Assembly (NCBI GenBank): GCA_052145775.1
Contig: JBKQNY010000094.1
Coordinates: 1 to 53,499, forward strand
Direction: 5' to 3'
Source: CAVYPR01 sp052145775
GTDB taxonomy: Bacteria > Actinomycetota > Acidimicrobiia > Acidimicrobiales > RAAP-2
Length of the DNA: 53,499 bases
Shown: one piece after another, positions 51,603 through 53,499 of the stretch
Layout of the letters: each line of letters begins with the position of its first letter
Numbering within the stretch: the first letter of the stretch is position 1
Notes under the pieces: model-generated
The model's database searches: none
What the model saw: only the letters and a program-made list of their open reading frames with translations
What the model was told of the DNA's origin: nothing
Program-made: the position numbers and the translations under genes

Positions 51603-53261
51603 GTGCTGAGCGAGCTGCGGGTACGGGACCTCGGGGTGATCGAGGACCTGACCCTCCGCCTGGGATCGGGGATGACGGCGCTCACCGGCGAGACCGGGGC
51701 CGGCAAGACCCTGGTGGTCGAGGCGCTCCAGCTCGTGCTGGGTGGCCGGGCGGCGCCCGGGCTGGTTCGGGCCGGAGCGGCCGAGGCGGTCGTCGAGGCG
51801 CGCTTCGTCCTTCCCGGCATCGAAGGTGAGGAGGATCCCTCGGCGGAGGAGGGGGTCGAGGTCGTGCTGGCCCGTGCCGTGCCCACCTCGGGGCGCTCGC
51901 GCGCCTGGCTCGACGGCCGGATGGTGCCGGTCACGGCCCTGGTGGAGGTGGGCCGCGAGCTCGTCGACATCCACGGCCAGCACGAGCACCAGTCGTTGTT
52001 GGCGCCGGCTGCCCAGCGACGCGCCCTCGACCTGTTCGCCGGCTCGGACCTCGCCCCCCGCCGGGCCGCACGACAGCTGCTCGACGGGATCGAAGAGCGC
52101 CTGGCGGCATTGGGCGGCGACGTCCACCAACGGGCCCGTGAGGCCGACGTCCTGCGCCACCAGTGCGCCGAGATCGCCGCGGCGCGCCTCGAGGACCCCG
52201 AAGAGGAAGAGGCGCTGGCGGTCGAAGAGGAGCGGTTGGCCGACCTCTCCGCGCACCGGGCGGCGGCGGCGGCGGCGTTGGCCGAGCTGGATGGCGGGTC
52301 CACCGAGGCGGCGGTCCTCGACCTGCTGGGCCAGGCGGCGGGCGCCCTGGCCGGACGGCCGGCGTTCGGGGAGTGGTCGGACCGGCTGCGAGCCGCCCAG
52401 GCCGACCTCGGCGACGTGGCCAGCGACCTGCGGGGCGTGGTCGAGACCTGGGAGGACGACCCGGAACGGCTGGCCGACGTCCAGGCCCGGCGGCGGCTAC
52501 TGGCCGACCTGCGCCACAAGTACGGGACCACCTTGGCCGAGGTGTCGGCCTTCGGCGCGGCGGCGGCTGACCGACTGGCCGAGCTCGAGGGGGCGGCGGT
52601 CACGGCCGGGGCCCTCGAGGCCGAGCGGGCCGACGCCCTGGCCGCCCTGGCCGCGGCCGAGGACGAGCTCGGCCGCACGAGGCGCGACGCCGCCCCAAAG
52701 CTGGCGGCCGCAGTCGAGGCGCGCCTGCGCCTGTTGGCCATGGCCGGCGCACGGTTCGAGGTGGCGATCGACGTCGAGGGCGCAGGGGACGGGGTGCGGT
52801 TCGGCCTGGGCGCCAACCCCGGCGAGCCGGTCCAGCCGCTCTCCCGGGTCGCCTCGGGCGGGGAGATGGCCCGGGCCATGCTGGCCCTGCGGCTGGTGGC
52901 CGTGGGCGGGCCGGCCACCATGGTCTTCGACGAGGTGGACGCGGGCGTGGGCGGCACGGCCGCACTCGCCCTCGCCCGGTCGTTGCGCGAGGTGTCCCAT
53001 GGCCAACAGGTGCTCGTGGTGACGCACCTCGCACAGGTGGCGGCCTTCGCCGACCATCAGGTGGCGGTGGAGAAGGCGTCACGTAGCGGCCGCACCGTCA
53101 CCATGGCCGCCGAGCGCACCGGCCACGACAGGGTCGTCGAGCTGTCGCGCATGCTCTCGGGACGTCCCGACAGCGCCACGGCGCGGGCCCACGCCGAGGA
53201 GCTCCTCTCGACGGCCAGGGAGCCGGCGGCGTCCACCACGAGCGGTCCCCGCGGCGAGTAG
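51603..53261 (+). CDS. recN: DNA repair protein RecN
   Basis: A 552-residue SMC-like ATPase for double-strand-break repair. Walker A is GETGAGKT (residues 29-36). Long Ala/Glu/Leu-rich coiled-coil arms fill about 155-370. The C-terminal half has RVASGGEMARAMLALRLV (signature) and TMVFDEVDAGVGG (Walker B). HGQHEHQSLL is the Q-loop region typical of RecN. It starts at a GTG 13 bases after nadK. No LexA box was noticed upstream, which fits expression from the tlyA operon. Confidence 0.95.
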   Translation: MLSELRVRDLGVIEDLTLRLGSGMTALTGETGAGKTLVVEALQLVLGGRAAPGLVRAGAAEAVVEARFVLPGIEGEEDPSAEEGVEVVLARAVPTSGRSRAWLDGRMVPVTALVEVGRELVDIHGQHEHQSLLAPAAQRRALDLFAGSDLAPRRAARQLLDGIEERLAALGGDVHQRAREADVLRHQCAEIAAARLEDPEEEEALAVEEERLADLSAHRAAAAAALAELDGGSTEAAVLDLLGQAAGALAGRPAFGEWSDRLRAAQADLGDVASDLRGVVETWEDDPERLADVQARRRLLADLRHKYGTTLAEVSAFGAAAADRLAELEGAAVTAGALEAERADALAALAAAEDELGRTRRDAAPKLAAAVEARLRLLAMAGARFEVAIDVEGAGDGVRFGLGANPGEPVQPLSRVASGGEMARAMLALRLVAVGGPATMVFDEVDAGVGGTAALALARSLREVSHGQQVLVVTHLAQVAAFADHQVAVEKASRSGRTVTMAAERTGHDRVVELSRMLSGRPDSATARAHAEELLSTAREPAASTTSGPRGE

Positions 53262-53311
53262 CGTGTCAGGGTGCGCCAGCAAGACGGCACCCGTCAGCCG
53301 GTGATCCACCG

Positions 53312-53499
53312 GTGAGCAAGTTCATCTTCGTGACCGGCGGCGTGTCGAGCTCCCTCGGAAAGGGGTTGACCGCCTCCTCGCTGGGCCGCCTCCTCAAGTG
53401 CCGGGGCCTGCGGGTGACGATGTGCAAGCACGACCCGTACATCAACGTCGACCCGGGCACCATGAACCCCGGCGAGCACGGCGAGGTCTTCGTGACCGA
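53312..53499 (+). CDS. pyrG: CTP synthase, N-terminal part (cut by window end)
   Basis: The first 62 codons of CTP synthase, which makes CTP from UTP, ATP and glutamine. KFIFVTGGVSSSLGKGLTASSLGRLL contains the P-loop, and DPYINVDPGTMNP and GEHGEVFVT are universal. The start is a GTG at 53312. The window ends inside the gene. Confidence 0.95.
   Translation, partial: MSKFIFVTGGVSSSLGKGLTASSLGRLLKCRGLRVTMCKHDPYINVDPGTMNPGEHGEVFVT

Noticed and set aside
50585..52957. Minus-strand open frame of 790 codons
   Set aside because: It is antisense to nadK and recN, which carry all expected motifs; composition is Ser/Arg/Pro noise.

Overview
The window is high-GC DNA from an actinobacterium. The right end carries an HAD phosphatase, a small lysine-tailed protein, tlyA, NAD kinase, recN and pyrG, an order known from mycobacteria and other Actinobacteria. 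Several other genes are typical of the phylum: a DDN-type F420-dependent reductase, a mycothiol-type (TIGR03083-like) protein, and DUF3151 and DUF5134 proteins. The secreted proteins built from GYWLVASDGG-type repeats suggest the class Acidimicrobiia. That placement is inference, because no rRNA or tRNA gene was seen.

Layout. 1-6.2 kb holds extracellular proteins: a 729-residue repeat protein, a decayed glycoside-hydrolase fragment, an IPT/TIG protein and a GH5-type glycosidase. 6.4-12.6 kb combines carbohydrate and electron-transport genes: a glycogen-debranching-type enzyme coupled to an SCP2 protein, divergent from a type II NADH dehydrogenase and a GH15 glucoamylase/trehalase. 12.9-18.9 kb is a complete cytochrome bd module in the order cydD-cydC-cydA-cydB, followed by a divergent ketol-acid-reductoisomerase-like gene. 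20-30 kb holds an RNA methyltransferase, an FAD oxidase, a membrane-anchored protein, a lysine-free signal-peptidase-like lipoprotein, an amidohydrolase, a double-domain CaiB/BaiF CoA-transferase, a mycothiol-type protein, and MenG coupled to a UbiA-like membrane protein. 30.5-33.4 kb is a copper P1B-ATPase coupled to a DUF5134 membrane protein.

From about 34 to 40 kb gene density drops, strands alternate, and the genes are small (TMEM175-like channel, GNAT, DDN reductase, tandem-HTH protein, ICMT-like methyltransferase, GYD protein). A complete IS630-family insertion sequence sits here. This is the most accessory-looking part of the window. From 48 back to 40.6 kb on the minus strand runs a sugar-type ABC importer operon (ATPase, two permeases, two tandem paralogous binding proteins), followed by an L,D-transpeptidase fused to a repeat propeller.

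How the genes may work together. NDH-2 and cytochrome bd would form a short, non-proton-pumping NADH-to-oxygen route, with MenG and the UbiA-like protein possibly supplying menaquinone. The debranching enzyme and GH15 enzyme would mobilise alpha-glucans. The ABC operon would import a carbohydrate. The points that most deserve a second look are a probable leaderless promoter with an overlapping dyad in front of the PhaF-like gene, an apparent CTG start codon for tlyA, the signal-peptidase homologue with no lysine, tandem binding proteins that have lost the lipobox cysteine, and two secreted proteins sharing six-unit propeller-like repeats.
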